Virus record (IMG/VR): IMGVR_UViG_3300018933_000001
Span: 62,001 to 126,000 of that record
Reading direction: 5' to 3' (one strand)
Length of the DNA stretch: 64,000 nucleotides
Origin: a virus
In this document: piece after piece, positions 1 through 7,497 of the stretch
Numbering within the stretch: position 1 is the stretch's first letter
Layout of the letters: every line of letters starts with the position of its first letter
Program-made: the position numbers and the translations under genes
Notes under the pieces: generated by a model
Seen by the model: only the letters and a program-made list of their open reading frames with translations
Database searches by the model: none
Told to the model about the DNA's origin: nothing

Positions 1-2
1 AT

Positions 3-146
3 GGTAAGCTCTTTGATTTAGAAAGTCAAGTTCCAAACATAAAAGGAACTATGAGCGAAGAACAACCTGACTTTATTGAAGCTTTCATGGGTACTTGGAA
101 AATACCTGAAGGTTATGTAAGCCCTGTTCTCTATCAAGATAACTAA
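3..146 (+). CDS. hypothetical protein, C-terminal fragment
   Basis: The frame is open from the left edge of the window and ends with TAA, giving the last 47 residues of a protein whose start lies outside. The piece is acidic and ends in YQDN. A strong terminator hairpin follows 10 bp after the stop, which supports this being the real end of a transcribed gene. No family recognised. Confidence 0.6.
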   Translation, partial: GKLFDLESQVPNIKGTMSEEQPDFIEAFMGTWKIPEGYVSPVLYQDN

Positions 147-155
147 AAAGATAAG

Positions 156-187
156 AAGGCTTAGTAGATGTCTGCTAGGTCTTTTTG
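156..187 (+). terminator. rho-independent terminator
   Basis: Positions 156-167 pair with 172-183 as a 12-bp stem (three G-U pairs) around a four-base ATGT loop. The 3' arm runs into a T tract ending at 186. It sits just after the stop at 146 and before the gene at 228, so it probably ends the upstream transcript. Confidence 0.7.
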
Positions 188-227
188 CTGTCTTGGTGTA
201 TCTACTTTTTAACTCCGGAGGAAAAAC

Positions 228-953
228 ATGGTCAGCTTTGGATTTTACCACAAACCTACAGTTATCAGTCAAGAAGAGTTTAGGATTCTTTCATCTATTG
301 GATTAGAGGAAGATGGGGCTATCTCTAACAACTATGTACCTCAAGATGATTATTTCATGTTCTTAGGAAGAGAAGTAGGTACTAAACAAGGTCTACGTAC
401 TGAAAAGCAAATACTTAATGCTTGTAGATTGCTTCAAGTAGATAAGGTACTGAGAACACCTAAAAACTCAATACTAAGACTCCGACTCCGAGCTAATCTA
501 GTAGTTCAAATAGGAGATAGTGTAGTCTACTTTCAGACTAAAGCAGGGGAAGTAGCAGCTAATGAGTATGTAAATAATTGTGTAGGTAGAAAGGTAGGAA
601 TCTATCATCGCCGAGACAATAAGGAGGATAAACCAGAAGGCATTGAAGACTGTTACTTAGCGCCGGGAGTAATTTACCTCAACACTACTTATGGAGAAGA
701 TACTTTAGCTCTATTTCTTTCAGAGTTATCTACTTGGCTCAAATGTCCTGTAAAAAAAGAATATCGAGAGTTATTAGCTTACTTAAGGACTAAAGCTACT
801 AAGAAACATATCACTTCTCAAGCACTAGAGTCTATCTTTGGTAGAAAAGTGATGGAAAGAGTTTCTACTTTGAATGTTTTTTATCCAATAGAAATGGGAG
901 GTGGTTATGTCAGACTCAACTCAGAAACCCAGATGCAACCAAACTACAGATAA
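228..953 (+). CDS. hypothetical protein, 241 aa
   Basis: No family recognised. The ATG at 228 is preceded by a strong GGAGG at spacing of about 6 bp, so the start is secure. The protein is soluble looking, with basic stretches (RLRLRANL near residue 85) and a C-terminal half rich in K and R that could be a helical nucleic-acid-binding region. The 3' end overlaps the next small gene by 47 bp. It is the first gene of a plus-strand run reaching the replication genes. Confidence 0.75.
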   Translation: MVSFGFYHKPTVISQEEFRILSSIGLEEDGAISNNYVPQDDYFMFLGREVGTKQGLRTEKQILNACRLLQVDKVLRTPKNSILRLRLRANLVVQIGDSVVYFQTKAGEVAANEYVNNCVGRKVGIYHRRDNKEDKPEGIEDCYLAPGVIYLNTTYGEDTLALFLSELSTWLKCPVKKEYRELLAYLRTKATKKHITSQALESIFGRKVMERVSTLNVFYPIEMGGGYVRLNSETQMQPNYR

Positions 954-1071
954 GGATATCGTGATTCTTGTCCTAAATGGCAAAACTCAAAAGCCTTGTA
1001 GTAGAGATGAAGCTTTAACTACTGTGGCTAATTTAGATGACCAAACAACTACTTGGAGCATAATCTCATGA
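907..1071 (+). CDS. small hypothetical protein, 54 aa
   Basis: ATG at 907 lies inside the end of the preceding gene, and the frame runs to a TGA at 1069-1071. That TGA overlaps the ATG of the next gene in an ATGA junction, which suggests translational coupling and supports a real gene. The peptide is polar (start MSDSTQKP) with one short hydrophobic patch, DIVILVL. Function unknown. Confidence 0.55.
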   Translation: MSDSTQKPRCNQTTDKDIVILVLNGKTQKPCSRDEALTTVANLDDQTTTWSIIS

Positions 1072-1601
1072 CTGTTACTACTTTGACCGTTTTACCGTAT
1101 ATTTTCCCAATCGTTGAATTAGCTATTTCTGATAGACAAACAGATGTAGTAGAAAGAAACAATCTACTTGAAGACTTCCTTCTCTCTAAATTTGACGAGA
1201 TGAAAGAGCTACCTGAGTCATTCAACATTAATGATTTAGCTACTTACTGTTTTGGGAATCAGTATCAAGCCAGTTATCTGCAAGTACGAAACTTCATTAT
1301 CCGAACTAAAGAAGATTTGAAGATTTGTAATAAGGATGTTTTATCTACTGGACTTGCATTAGTATTCGATGAAGGTCTTGAGCTAAAAGAAGCTTGTAAG
1401 AAAGTTCATAAACATTACCGTTCAGGAGGAGCTTATCTCTTTAGTAGAAAGTTTCTGTTCATGCTTTTACTAACTAAGTCTGTTGATTTTCGGATGTTCA
1501 TTCGTAATATTCTAGATGATGAGGGAAAACAAGTCTATGATGTTCCTCATAATTTAGAGGAAAAGTACAACCGAATCACTGATGCAATGTTAGCTGCTTA
1601 G
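1068..1601 (+). CDS. hypothetical protein, 177 aa
   Basis: ATG at 1068 overlaps the stop of the preceding small gene (ATGA), so it is preferred over an in-frame TTG at 1053. The protein opens with a hydrophobic stretch (about residues 3-20) and is otherwise mixed alpha-helical. No motif recognised. A terminator-like hairpin follows 15 bp after the stop. Confidence 0.75.
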   Translation: MTVTTLTVLPYIFPIVELAISDRQTDVVERNNLLEDFLLSKFDEMKELPESFNINDLATYCFGNQYQASYLQVRNFIIRTKEDLKICNKDVLSTGLALVFDEGLELKEACKKVHKHYRSGGAYLFSRKFLFMLLLTKSVDFRMFIRNILDDEGKQVYDVPHNLEEKYNRITDAMLAA

Positions 1602-1615
1602 TAGTAATCTAATCT

Positions 1616-1655
1616 TAGGAGGTGGGATAAAACTCATCTCCTACACTTATTTAAC
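1616..1655 (+). terminator. hairpin, probable terminator
   Basis: Positions 1616-1626 pair with 1633-1643 (11 bp, two G-U pairs) around a six-base ATAAAA loop, then a weak T-rich tail. The 5' arm contains AGGAGG, a Shine-Dalgarno-like hexamer buried in the stem. The next ATG (1658) is 15 bp beyond the stem and has no other ribosome binding site, so the hairpin could also affect translation. Confidence 0.55.
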
Positions 1656-1657
1656 TT

Positions 1658-1915
1658 ATGGAAGAAGAAAAGCTTCACGTTTACTTAATGGCTATGGGGT
1701 TATTAAAAGCTAATAGTCATCTAAGTAGAAAACAATTAGAACTTCTACTAAAAACTGATTCTGATAAATATAGTTTAATGTTCTTTCCTACTGAACCAGG
1801 AATAGACAATCAAGTAAATGCTAGAGTTACTCATATCCAAGATATATTTCTAGCTTATCAAATCTGCTATACTCATTTGCTTTCCTTATATGAAAGACCT
1901 ATTACCTCTATCTGA
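1658..1915 (+). CDS. hypothetical protein, 85 aa
   Basis: Helix-rich small protein with a conserved-looking core (SRKQLELLLKTDSDKY). ATG at 1658 follows a hairpin and lacks a nearby Shine-Dalgarno sequence. The 3' end overlaps the next gene by 26 bp. No family recognised. Confidence 0.7.
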   Translation: MEEEKLHVYLMAMGLLKANSHLSRKQLELLLKTDSDKYSLMFFPTEPGIDNQVNARVTHIQDIFLAYQICYTHLLSLYERPITSI

Positions 1916-2174
1916 AGAGTTAAAAGAAAAACTAATAAATGTTCTTAGAGAAACAGTCCAAGAGCTATCTCAGCATAAAGATATTTACTCTACTGCTTTC
2001 CGACTTTACTTTACTGAGTTAGGAAAGATACTAAACAATACTGAGGGATTGGATAGTGAAGAGCTAGTGGATGAGGCAAATATACTTATGGGTGTAATAT
2101 CTGAATACATATTAAATGAAGGAACTATGTACGAGCTAGTAGACTTAGATGAAGATGTTGTAGAATTAGATTAG
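1890..2174 (+). CDS. hypothetical acidic protein, 94 aa
   Basis: ATG at 1890 lies within the end of the preceding gene. The protein is helical and acidic, ending in a run of D and E (DLDEDVVELD), a composition common in phage partner-binding proteins. No family recognised. Confidence 0.7.
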   Translation: MKDLLPLSEELKEKLINVLRETVQELSQHKDIYSTAFRLYFTELGKILNNTEGLDSEELVDEANILMGVISEYILNEGTMYELVDLDEDVVELD

Positions 2175-2193
2175 ATGTCTCAGCTTAACCGTT

Positions 2194-2499
2194 ATGACTC
2201 CTGGTATTACTCTACCAACTAAAGAAATCCGAGATATGTTTGAGGATATCTACCCGAGAGAAGTAGATAGCTGGCTATTTGCGTCTTACAGGTTAGGGCT
2301 TCTAACAGTTCTAGTAGAAGGAACTTTTCACATGGAAATTCCTAACAAAGACCCGGAAACTGTAACTGCTTTTAATTCTGGTTATTTAGATGGAATAGCT
2401 CTTAAAAAAAGAAGAAAAGATTTACAGAAGTCTATACCTGTGTCTACTAAACCTACTTATAGTTATCCTCCTACAAAAGAATATCACTCTCCTTTTTAA
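2194..2499 (+). CDS. hypothetical protein, 101 aa
   Basis: Mostly helical, with a basic KKRRK patch near residue 75 and a proline/tyrosine-rich tail. It starts 19 bp after the preceding stop. It is followed by a terminator hairpin, so it probably ends this transcription unit. Function unknown. Confidence 0.65.
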   Translation: MTPGITLPTKEIRDMFEDIYPREVDSWLFASYRLGLLTVLVEGTFHMEIPNKDPETVTAFNSGYLDGIALKKRRKDLQKSIPVSTKPTYSYPPTKEYHSPF

Positions 2500-2523
2500 T
2501 AGTTTTCCACTCAACAACTCTAT

Positions 2524-2558
2524 AGCTATCTAGTAATTCATCTAGGTAGCTTTTATTT
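2524..2558 (+). terminator. rho-independent terminator
   Basis: Positions 2524-2533 pair with 2542-2551 (10 bp, one G-U pair) around an eight-base loop, followed by TTTTATTTA. It lies between the genes ending at 2499 and starting at 2584. Confidence 0.65.
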
Positions 2559-2583
2559 ACTTAATCCCTTTTAACAATAATCT

Positions 2584-3120
2584 ATGAAGAAAACACGCGC
2601 TCAGACTATTTACGATACTTTTAAACCTAAGAACCGTACTTTTGAAGAACACAGACAGATTTTAATTGATTCGGGAGCTTATGATGAAGAAACTTTAGAT
2701 ACTGTTGTAGAAGTAGAAATAGAAGATAGACGTAGAAAGATGTCTTCTTCTATTACTCCTAGAGTAGCAAATTGGGCGGGTCATGACCAAATAAGAGACA
2801 TGATAAAGAGTGATGCTAGAATATCAGACATTCTCACATTTTTAGCAACTATCTTATATGAAAGAATGCAAAAAGCGGGAGGGCAGTTAAGTGCAGAATT
2901 AGTAGAAAAGTGGAGAAATAAAGTTGACCCTCTTTTAGATGAGTTACATTTAGATGAAGCAGTTAAAGTAAGTCTTGAATGGTTTAAAAAAGCAACAACT
3001 TTAGGAGAACTAAATTCCAAAGCAATGAAAGCTTATCTAAATACTAAAACGAGAGGTTCTAAGTCTGAAGAAGTAGATTCTGATAATTTCTTCAAAGAAG
3101 ATGACGATAAACCTAACTAA
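2584..3120 (+). CDS. hypothetical protein with SSB-like acidic tail, 178 aa
   Basis: Helical protein with no recognised domain. Residues 160-178 form an acidic tail containing DNFFKEDDD. The SSB-like protein encoded 320 bp downstream carries the near-identical DAFFTEDD. A shared acidic-aromatic tail suggests both bind the same replication partner, as bacterial SSB tails do; that is inference. The tail coding region overlaps an in-frame upstream start option of the next gene. Confidence 0.75.
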   Translation: MKKTRAQTIYDTFKPKNRTFEEHRQILIDSGAYDEETLDTVVEVEIEDRRRKMSSSITPRVANWAGHDQIRDMIKSDARISDILTFLATILYERMQKAGGQLSAELVEKWRNKVDPLLDELHLDEAVKVSLEWFKKATTLGELNSKAMKAYLNTKTRGSKSEEVDSDNFFKEDDDKPN

Positions 3121-3127
3121 TAAAACT

Positions 3128-3379
3128 ATGAAACTTTACTTAGTATCTAGAACAGATAGATGGTCTTGGGATGATTACGACTCTTTTGTAGTAGCTGCTG
3201 AGAATGAAGAGAGTGTTCTAGATTTTCATCCTAAAGGACAGTATTATCTAACTGAAAGGGATGTAAGAAACGGAATCTACCATGGTTGGACATCTAAACA
3301 AAACATAAATATAGAATGTATAGGAGAATCTAATAGCTTAGTCGAAAAAGTTATTATTTCCTCATTTAACGCTGGGTAA
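3128..3379 (+). CDS. conserved phage hypothetical protein, 83 aa
   Basis: Begins MKLYLVSRTDRWSWDDYDSF and ends ISSFNAG, a pattern I associate with a widespread small phage family of unknown function. ATG 3128 is chosen; an in-frame ATG at 3101 would overlap the preceding gene by 20 bp and add nine residues not expected for this family. It lies just before the SSB gene. Confidence 0.75.
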   Translation: MKLYLVSRTDRWSWDDYDSFVVAAENEESVLDFHPKGQYYLTERDVRNGIYHGWTSKQNINIECIGESNSLVEKVIISSFNAG

Positions 3380-3436
3380 TTCAAGACCAAGACAAAGTTA
3401 CAATATAACAACTACTTAGAAAACGAGAAAACAAAT

Positions 3437-3961
3437 ATGTCTAATTCTACTTCTTACGTTACAACTGTCACAGGTGCTTTAATCGGTAATCCTAAAAAGA
3501 CTGTAGTTGAGGGAAAGAAAGGTAAAATCACTATCTGGAATTTAGCAATGGCAAAAGATGCTAAAGATGGTGGGAGAAAAGGCGAAGAAAAAGGAGATGC
3601 TAAAGCTACTTACTGGTTTAATATTACTTATCGTGGGGATAATGAGATATTAGAGAATGCTAAGAAAGGTACAGTTCTAACCCTAACGTGTACTAAACCT
3701 TATCTAATGGATGAGTATACTTACTCTCCTTACAGTTTTAACTCTGAAAAAGGCTATGCTAGTGCGAGTGAAAAGTTAGATGCTTTTGGTATTACTTATG
3801 GTTCTTATGTAACTAAGAAAGAAGGGGATAGCAAGCCAGTTGAAGAAAAAGAAGAAGATGCAGATGCTTTCTTTACTGAAGATGATGGTTTAGTTCCTAC
3901 TACACCTAAATCCGCTAAAATGGCAGAAATAGAAAGTGAATTTCTTGGTGAAGATGAGTAA
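3437..3961 (+). CDS. ssb: single-stranded DNA-binding protein (SSB-like, OB fold)
   Basis: Expected to coat ssDNA during phage replication and recombination. Residues 8-95 follow the SSB OB-fold pattern: a first strand VTGALIGNPKK, then TIWNLAMA, then YWFNITYRGDNEILENAKKG and a strand ending in TCTKPY. The remainder is a low-complexity acidic linker with DAFFTEDD and a final ESEFLGEDE tip, matching the acidic protein-interaction tail of SSBs, although the classical final PF is absent. It sits upstream of the exonuclease, primase, helicase and annealing genes. A terminator hairpin follows the stop. Confidence 0.8.
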   Translation: MSNSTSYVTTVTGALIGNPKKTVVEGKKGKITIWNLAMAKDAKDGGRKGEEKGDAKATYWFNITYRGDNEILENAKKGTVLTLTCTKPYLMDEYTYSPYSFNSEKGYASASEKLDAFGITYGSYVTKKEGDSKPVEEKEEDADAFFTEDDGLVPTTPKSAKMAEIESEFLGEDE

Positions 3962-4006
3962 ATAGATAATAGATTCTAGTACAGTAGGGTTAGGATTAAA
4001 GGGTTT

Positions 4007-4042
4007 AGGGCTGGTTGCTTAGGTAGCTAGCTCTATTTTATT
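4007..4042 (+). terminator. rho-independent terminator
   Basis: Positions 4007-4018 pair with 4023-4034 (12 bp including four G-U pairs) around a TTAG loop, then ATTTTATT. It probably ends the SSB transcript. Confidence 0.6.
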
Positions 4043-4064
4043 GTTCACAAGTATAGTTGTAAAA

Positions 4065-4409
4065 ATGAAAGAGATTAGCGAATATAGAAAATCTGCAACT
4101 ATTTACTTTGTCCCAAATCTAAGGAATGGCAACAGTCTTAAGATAGAGTTTGGTAACTTTGATGTAGATATTTTCAACAACGTACTTAAGAAGTTGAGAA
4201 ATTTAGGTTTTAGCTGTAGTGAAGCCGTAAGTCACAGTAATTGTATTGGACGACCTAACATAATAGATATCTCTCTTGATTTATGTGTAGATGAGAAAGA
4301 AGTAGCACACGACCTGTTCAATTATTTAGAAACTAAACTAGGTAAAGACCAAGTAATTGACCGTATCAGAAGTACAATAAGGAAGGAGAATAATAATATG
4401 AAAAAATGA
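4065..4409 (+). CDS. hypothetical protein, 114 aa
   Basis: Mixed alpha/beta small protein with no recognised motif. ATG 4065 is preferred, but neither it nor the in-frame TTG at 4041 has a clear ribosome binding site. The stop overlaps the next start in an ATGA junction, suggesting coupling with the exonuclease gene. Confidence 0.65.
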   Translation: MKEISEYRKSATIYFVPNLRNGNSLKIEFGNFDVDIFNNVLKKLRNLGFSCSEAVSHSNCIGRPNIIDISLDLCVDEKEVAHDLFNYLETKLGKDQVIDRIRSTIRKENNNMKK

Positions 4410-5257
4410 AGATAGAGCTAGTAAAGACTGCTAACGAAAGATATTATAAAGTAGATGGTGAGAAATGTCCTAGTGTCACGCAAGTTATCTCTTACCACGA
4501 AGATAAGAAGTTTCTTGAGGATTGGAAAGCTAGAAATCCTTTAAAAGCTGATACAACTTCTTCTTCTGCTCGGATGAGAGGGACTAAAATACATCAAGCT
4601 CTGTTCTATTATCATACTAATAGACCTAAATATCTCTCTTTTGCTGAGAAGCTTTGTACTGAGGATAAAAAGTATTTAGCTCAATATGCAGACCTAATGA
4701 GGATAACTCTTAGAGCAGAATTTAAAGAGCAGAAAGTAGGTTATTTAGAACCTAAGTCATCTCAAGGTTTTGGTGGAAAGCTAGATAACATTTCTCTATT
4801 AGATACTAAAGAGTTCGTTTATTATAAATCTACTAAACCAGTCTTTACTAACCCACAAGAATATTTCGTAATAGATTATAAGAATCCAAATAAAGCTAAG
4901 AAACCTGAGCATCTTATAAGCTATTGTCTTCAGTTAGCTGCTTATTGTGCTGCTTTTAACTTTGGAAGTCTCTTAACTTATAGATTGAACAAAGCCCTTT
5001 TAGTAATAGTAAGTCCGAAGATGACTACTTATTACTATCTATCTCCTGAGAAGTTGAGTAAATATTGGGGATTATACAAACAGTTATTAGACGGATATTA
5101 CTCAAAGAAGAAAGTTAACTGGACAAAGCTAAAAGAAGAGTTGGGAATCTTTGAAGATGAAAGAGGTTATCCGAGTATAGCTAAATTTAACTTTCTACCA
5201 GAACGTATTGAGTTGAGAAAGAGTCAAGTAGAAGTAGAGGAAGAGGTACTATTCTAA
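4406..5257 (+). CDS. PD-(D/E)XK exonuclease, RecB/Cas4/MGME1-like
   Basis: Predicted Mg-dependent DNA exonuclease making ssDNA for recombination or degrading host DNA. Visible motifs: RGTKIHQALF near residue 58 (the histidine-containing helix typical of RecB-type nucleases), FGGKLDN near 120 (metal-binding Asp), VIDYKNPNKAK near 155 (the D-x-K core) and LQLAAYCAAF near 178 (the conserved Q-x3-Y helix). The start overlaps the preceding stop by 4 bp. Together with SSB and the Sak3-like annealing gene at 8884 it makes a two-component phage recombination set. Cas4 or MGME1-like are alternative labels. Confidence 0.82.
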   Translation: MKIELVKTANERYYKVDGEKCPSVTQVISYHEDKKFLEDWKARNPLKADTTSSSARMRGTKIHQALFYYHTNRPKYLSFAEKLCTEDKKYLAQYADLMRITLRAEFKEQKVGYLEPKSSQGFGGKLDNISLLDTKEFVYYKSTKPVFTNPQEYFVIDYKNPNKAKKPEHLISYCLQLAAYCAAFNFGSLLTYRLNKALLVIVSPKMTTYYYLSPEKLSKYWGLYKQLLDGYYSKKKVNWTKLKEELGIFEDERGYPSIAKFNFLPERIELRKSQVEVEEEVLF

Positions 5258-5258
5258 A

Positions 5259-5870
5259 ATGGAAGATACAGTTACTCTAGAAGTTAAGTTACGTGGTGGG
5301 GAAGCTCTTTTTGTAACACCTATAAGTCGTAATTGGTGTGATAAGAATAATAAGTTTCACATTTACGATACTTTAGAATTTTCACCTACTATACCTTGGC
5401 AGTTAAAAATAGGTAACTATGGAGAACGGACTCCTTACTTAAGATTCTGGTTTACTAAAATTACAAGAGCTATCAAAGCTTTTTTAGAGACGTTTCCTGA
5501 CAATATTAAAGAATTTACTGGTTCAAATGTTTTTAATTCTTGGTTTTCAAATAGAACTTGGTATTGGGGAAAATATCACATTGAAAAAGAACTAAGCAAT
5601 GACTGGTTTTATGCAGTAGATATTTTTAAACCCGAACCATTACATATCAACGGAAATATAGAAGTAGGTTCATCAGAGTATATTGATTGGAGTAGCAGCT
5701 ATCCACCTCCTAGTTCTTTATGGATAGAAGAGAGATTGAGAGAAAGATTTCATGTTTGGACATTTGACAAAGAAGAAGATAAGATAGCAGAAGAGAAGTT
5801 CTGGAAGTGGAGACAAGAGCAAATAGATAAAGGTTACAAAGTCTACTATATTACATCACTGGAGACATAA
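5259..5870 (+). CDS. hypothetical protein, tandem paralogue A, 203 aa
   Basis: Related to the next gene along its length: both begin MED-T-x-VKL, have LEFxP near residue 45, a WY-containing centre, SxDWFY near 120, xxIxGNIE near 135, and end YITSLET. Rich in W, Y and F, giving a likely beta-rich globular fold. No known family recognised. It starts one base after the exonuclease stop. Confidence 0.75.
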   Translation: MEDTVTLEVKLRGGEALFVTPISRNWCDKNNKFHIYDTLEFSPTIPWQLKIGNYGERTPYLRFWFTKITRAIKAFLETFPDNIKEFTGSNVFNSWFSNRTWYWGKYHIEKELSNDWFYAVDIFKPEPLHINGNIEVGSSEYIDWSSSYPPPSSLWIEERLRERFHVWTFDKEEDKIAEEKFWKWRQEQIDKGYKVYYITSLET

Positions 5871-5871
5871 A

Positions 5872-6507
5872 ATGGAAGATATTATAACTACTCAAGTTAA
5901 GCTAAAAAGTTTTAATGGTGAAGGTTTATGGGTAACTCCTGTAAGTTATATGTCTTGTGATTATTGGGGAGAAAACAAACTGAGGCTATACCATACTTTA
6001 GAATTTCCTCCAGATATCGACAGAGGAAGTGTACTAAAAGATTCTGCACATAATAATTTTTCTCATTTTCCTAAGTTATTTTGGTTATACTCTTGTGATG
6101 TAATTAAGTCCGTTACTCAGCAGTTATTTTCTAATTGTGAAAACTTCTTTGGAGTTGCTGTGTTTGACAGAGTGTTTTCTAGAAGAAGTTGGTGGAATAA
6201 TGTCTACTATTCTATTCAAAGTTCTTTAGAGAAAGATTGGTTTTATTGTAAAGAAGTATACCCTGTAAACTTTCATATAGAAGGAAACATAGAATTAGTT
6301 AGAGAGTTGGGTGAGGGTTATTGGGATGAGATATACTTAACACCTACAGATAGGTGGGTTGAAGAGAGGTTAGCTGAAAAACATTTATATACCTTAAATG
6401 ATAACAAAGACCAAGTAATAGAATCGTTAGAAAACTTCTATCAGTGGAAGAAAGAACAGGAAGATAAAGGTTTAAGTATTTCTTACATTACTTCCTTAGA
6501 AACTTAA
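5872..6507 (+). CDS. hypothetical protein, tandem paralogue B, 211 aa
   Basis: Second copy of a tandem duplication with the gene at 5259; both end in YITSLET and share KDWFY/NDWFY and EGNIE/NGNIE segments. One base separates it from the first copy. Aromatic-rich; function unknown. A large inverted repeat follows before the primase gene. Confidence 0.75.
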   Translation: MEDIITTQVKLKSFNGEGLWVTPVSYMSCDYWGENKLRLYHTLEFPPDIDRGSVLKDSAHNNFSHFPKLFWLYSCDVIKSVTQQLFSNCENFFGVAVFDRVFSRRSWWNNVYYSIQSSLEKDWFYCKEVYPVNFHIEGNIELVRELGEGYWDEIYLTPTDRWVEERLAEKHLYTLNDNKDQVIESLENFYQWKKEQEDKGLSISYITSLET

Positions 6508-6525
6508 GTAACTTAGATAAGTAGT

Positions 6526-6561
6526 TTAGTTCCGTATGTTGTGTTTGATATATGGAACTAA
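6526..6561 (+). repeat. 12-bp inverted repeat before primase gene
   Basis: Positions 6526-6537 and 6550-6561 are complementary over 12 bp (one G-U) with a 12-base loop. The following T run is short, so it may be a weak terminator, an RNA-stability hairpin or an operator in front of the replication operon. Confidence 0.5.
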
Positions 6562-6603
6562 TTTAGCATCTACTAATATATTAATTACTTTTGGAGGTTA
6601 TAT

Positions 6604-7497
6604 GTGGATATATTAGATTTATTTAAGCAACGATTCGACTATATAAGAGAAGTTCCTTCTGAATTAGAGTATAGATGTCCCTTTTGTAATAATGAAGGAC
6701 TTAAGATAAATAAATTTACAGGTAAATATGACCTTTATAACTGTAGATGTGATGTCAAGAGAATATATCCTTACTTAACTAAGGATTCTGATACTCCTTA
6801 TGTACCTAAACTGAGACAAGTACCTAAGATAATAGAACCAGTACCTAATCTACTAGACGTTAAGCTAGCTACTATTACTAATTCATCTTCAGTAACAGAC
6901 CTCAATGACAAGTATAGGAACTTAGATGGTGAAGTAGTGTACAAGCATTCTAACTACCAAAGAGCTAAGAGGATTAATAGAGTTAGGTCTACTGGTAAGA
7001 AAATAGTCATACCCCAAGTCCTTATTAAAGGTAGTTGGGTTAATGGTATAGGAGAAGGTACATTTCCACTATTTACTAATCAAAGAACATTATTAGGAGA
7101 ACTAATAATAGTAGTGGAGGGGCAGAAGTGTGTTGAGTACCTTAACTATAAGCAGATAGAAGCAATTAGTTTATTGGGTAGTTACACAACATCTATTACT
7201 AAGATACAAGAAGTAATAGATATAAGTAGGAGTTTAGTACCTAATGTTAAACAGTTTCTTTATCTACCTGACCTAGATGCAGTTGGATTAAACAAAGCGC
7301 TTATATTTCAAAAAGCAGTATGGGAGATGAAATTACCTTGCAAGATATTTGATTTAAGAACTAAGTTGTTAGAACCTAAAGGGTGTGGACTAGATTTTAA
7401 AAGAGGTTATGACGTGGCAGATTATATATTAGAGTTTCCTGATAGTAACCTAGTGAGTGTATTGGAAGATGAGTTCAGAGATACAAGTAGATATTAA
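6604..7497 (+). CDS. DNA primase, zinc ribbon plus TOPRIM domain
   Basis: Predicted to make RNA primers for phage replication. The N-terminus has a zinc ribbon (C25, C28, C47, C49). The TOPRIM catalytic residues are visible as VVEGQK (E172) and LPDLDAVG (D223, D225). The start is GTG at 6604 with GGAGG at 6593-6597; the nearby ATG at 6602 is out of frame and stops after four codons. It overlaps the helicase gene by about 29 bp. Primase and helicase are thus separate but coupled proteins rather than one T7-gp4-like fusion. Confidence 0.85.
   Translation: MDILDLFKQRFDYIREVPSELEYRCPFCNNEGLKINKFTGKYDLYNCRCDVKRIYPYLTKDSDTPYVPKLRQVPKIIEPVPNLLDVKLATITNSSSVTDLNDKYRNLDGEVVYKHSNYQRAKRINRVRSTGKKIVIPQVLIKGSWVNGIGEGTFPLFTNQRTLLGELIIVVEGQKCVEYLNYKQIEAISLLGSYTTSITKIQEVIDISRSLVPNVKQFLYLPDLDAVGLNKALIFQKAVWEMKLPCKIFDLRTKLLEPKGCGLDFKRGYDVADYILEFPDSNLVSVLEDEFRDTSRY

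Noticed and set aside
1053-1067. TTG start at 1053 for the gene ending at 1601
   Set aside because: ATG 1068 forms an ATGA junction with the stop of the 54-aa gene and is the better start.
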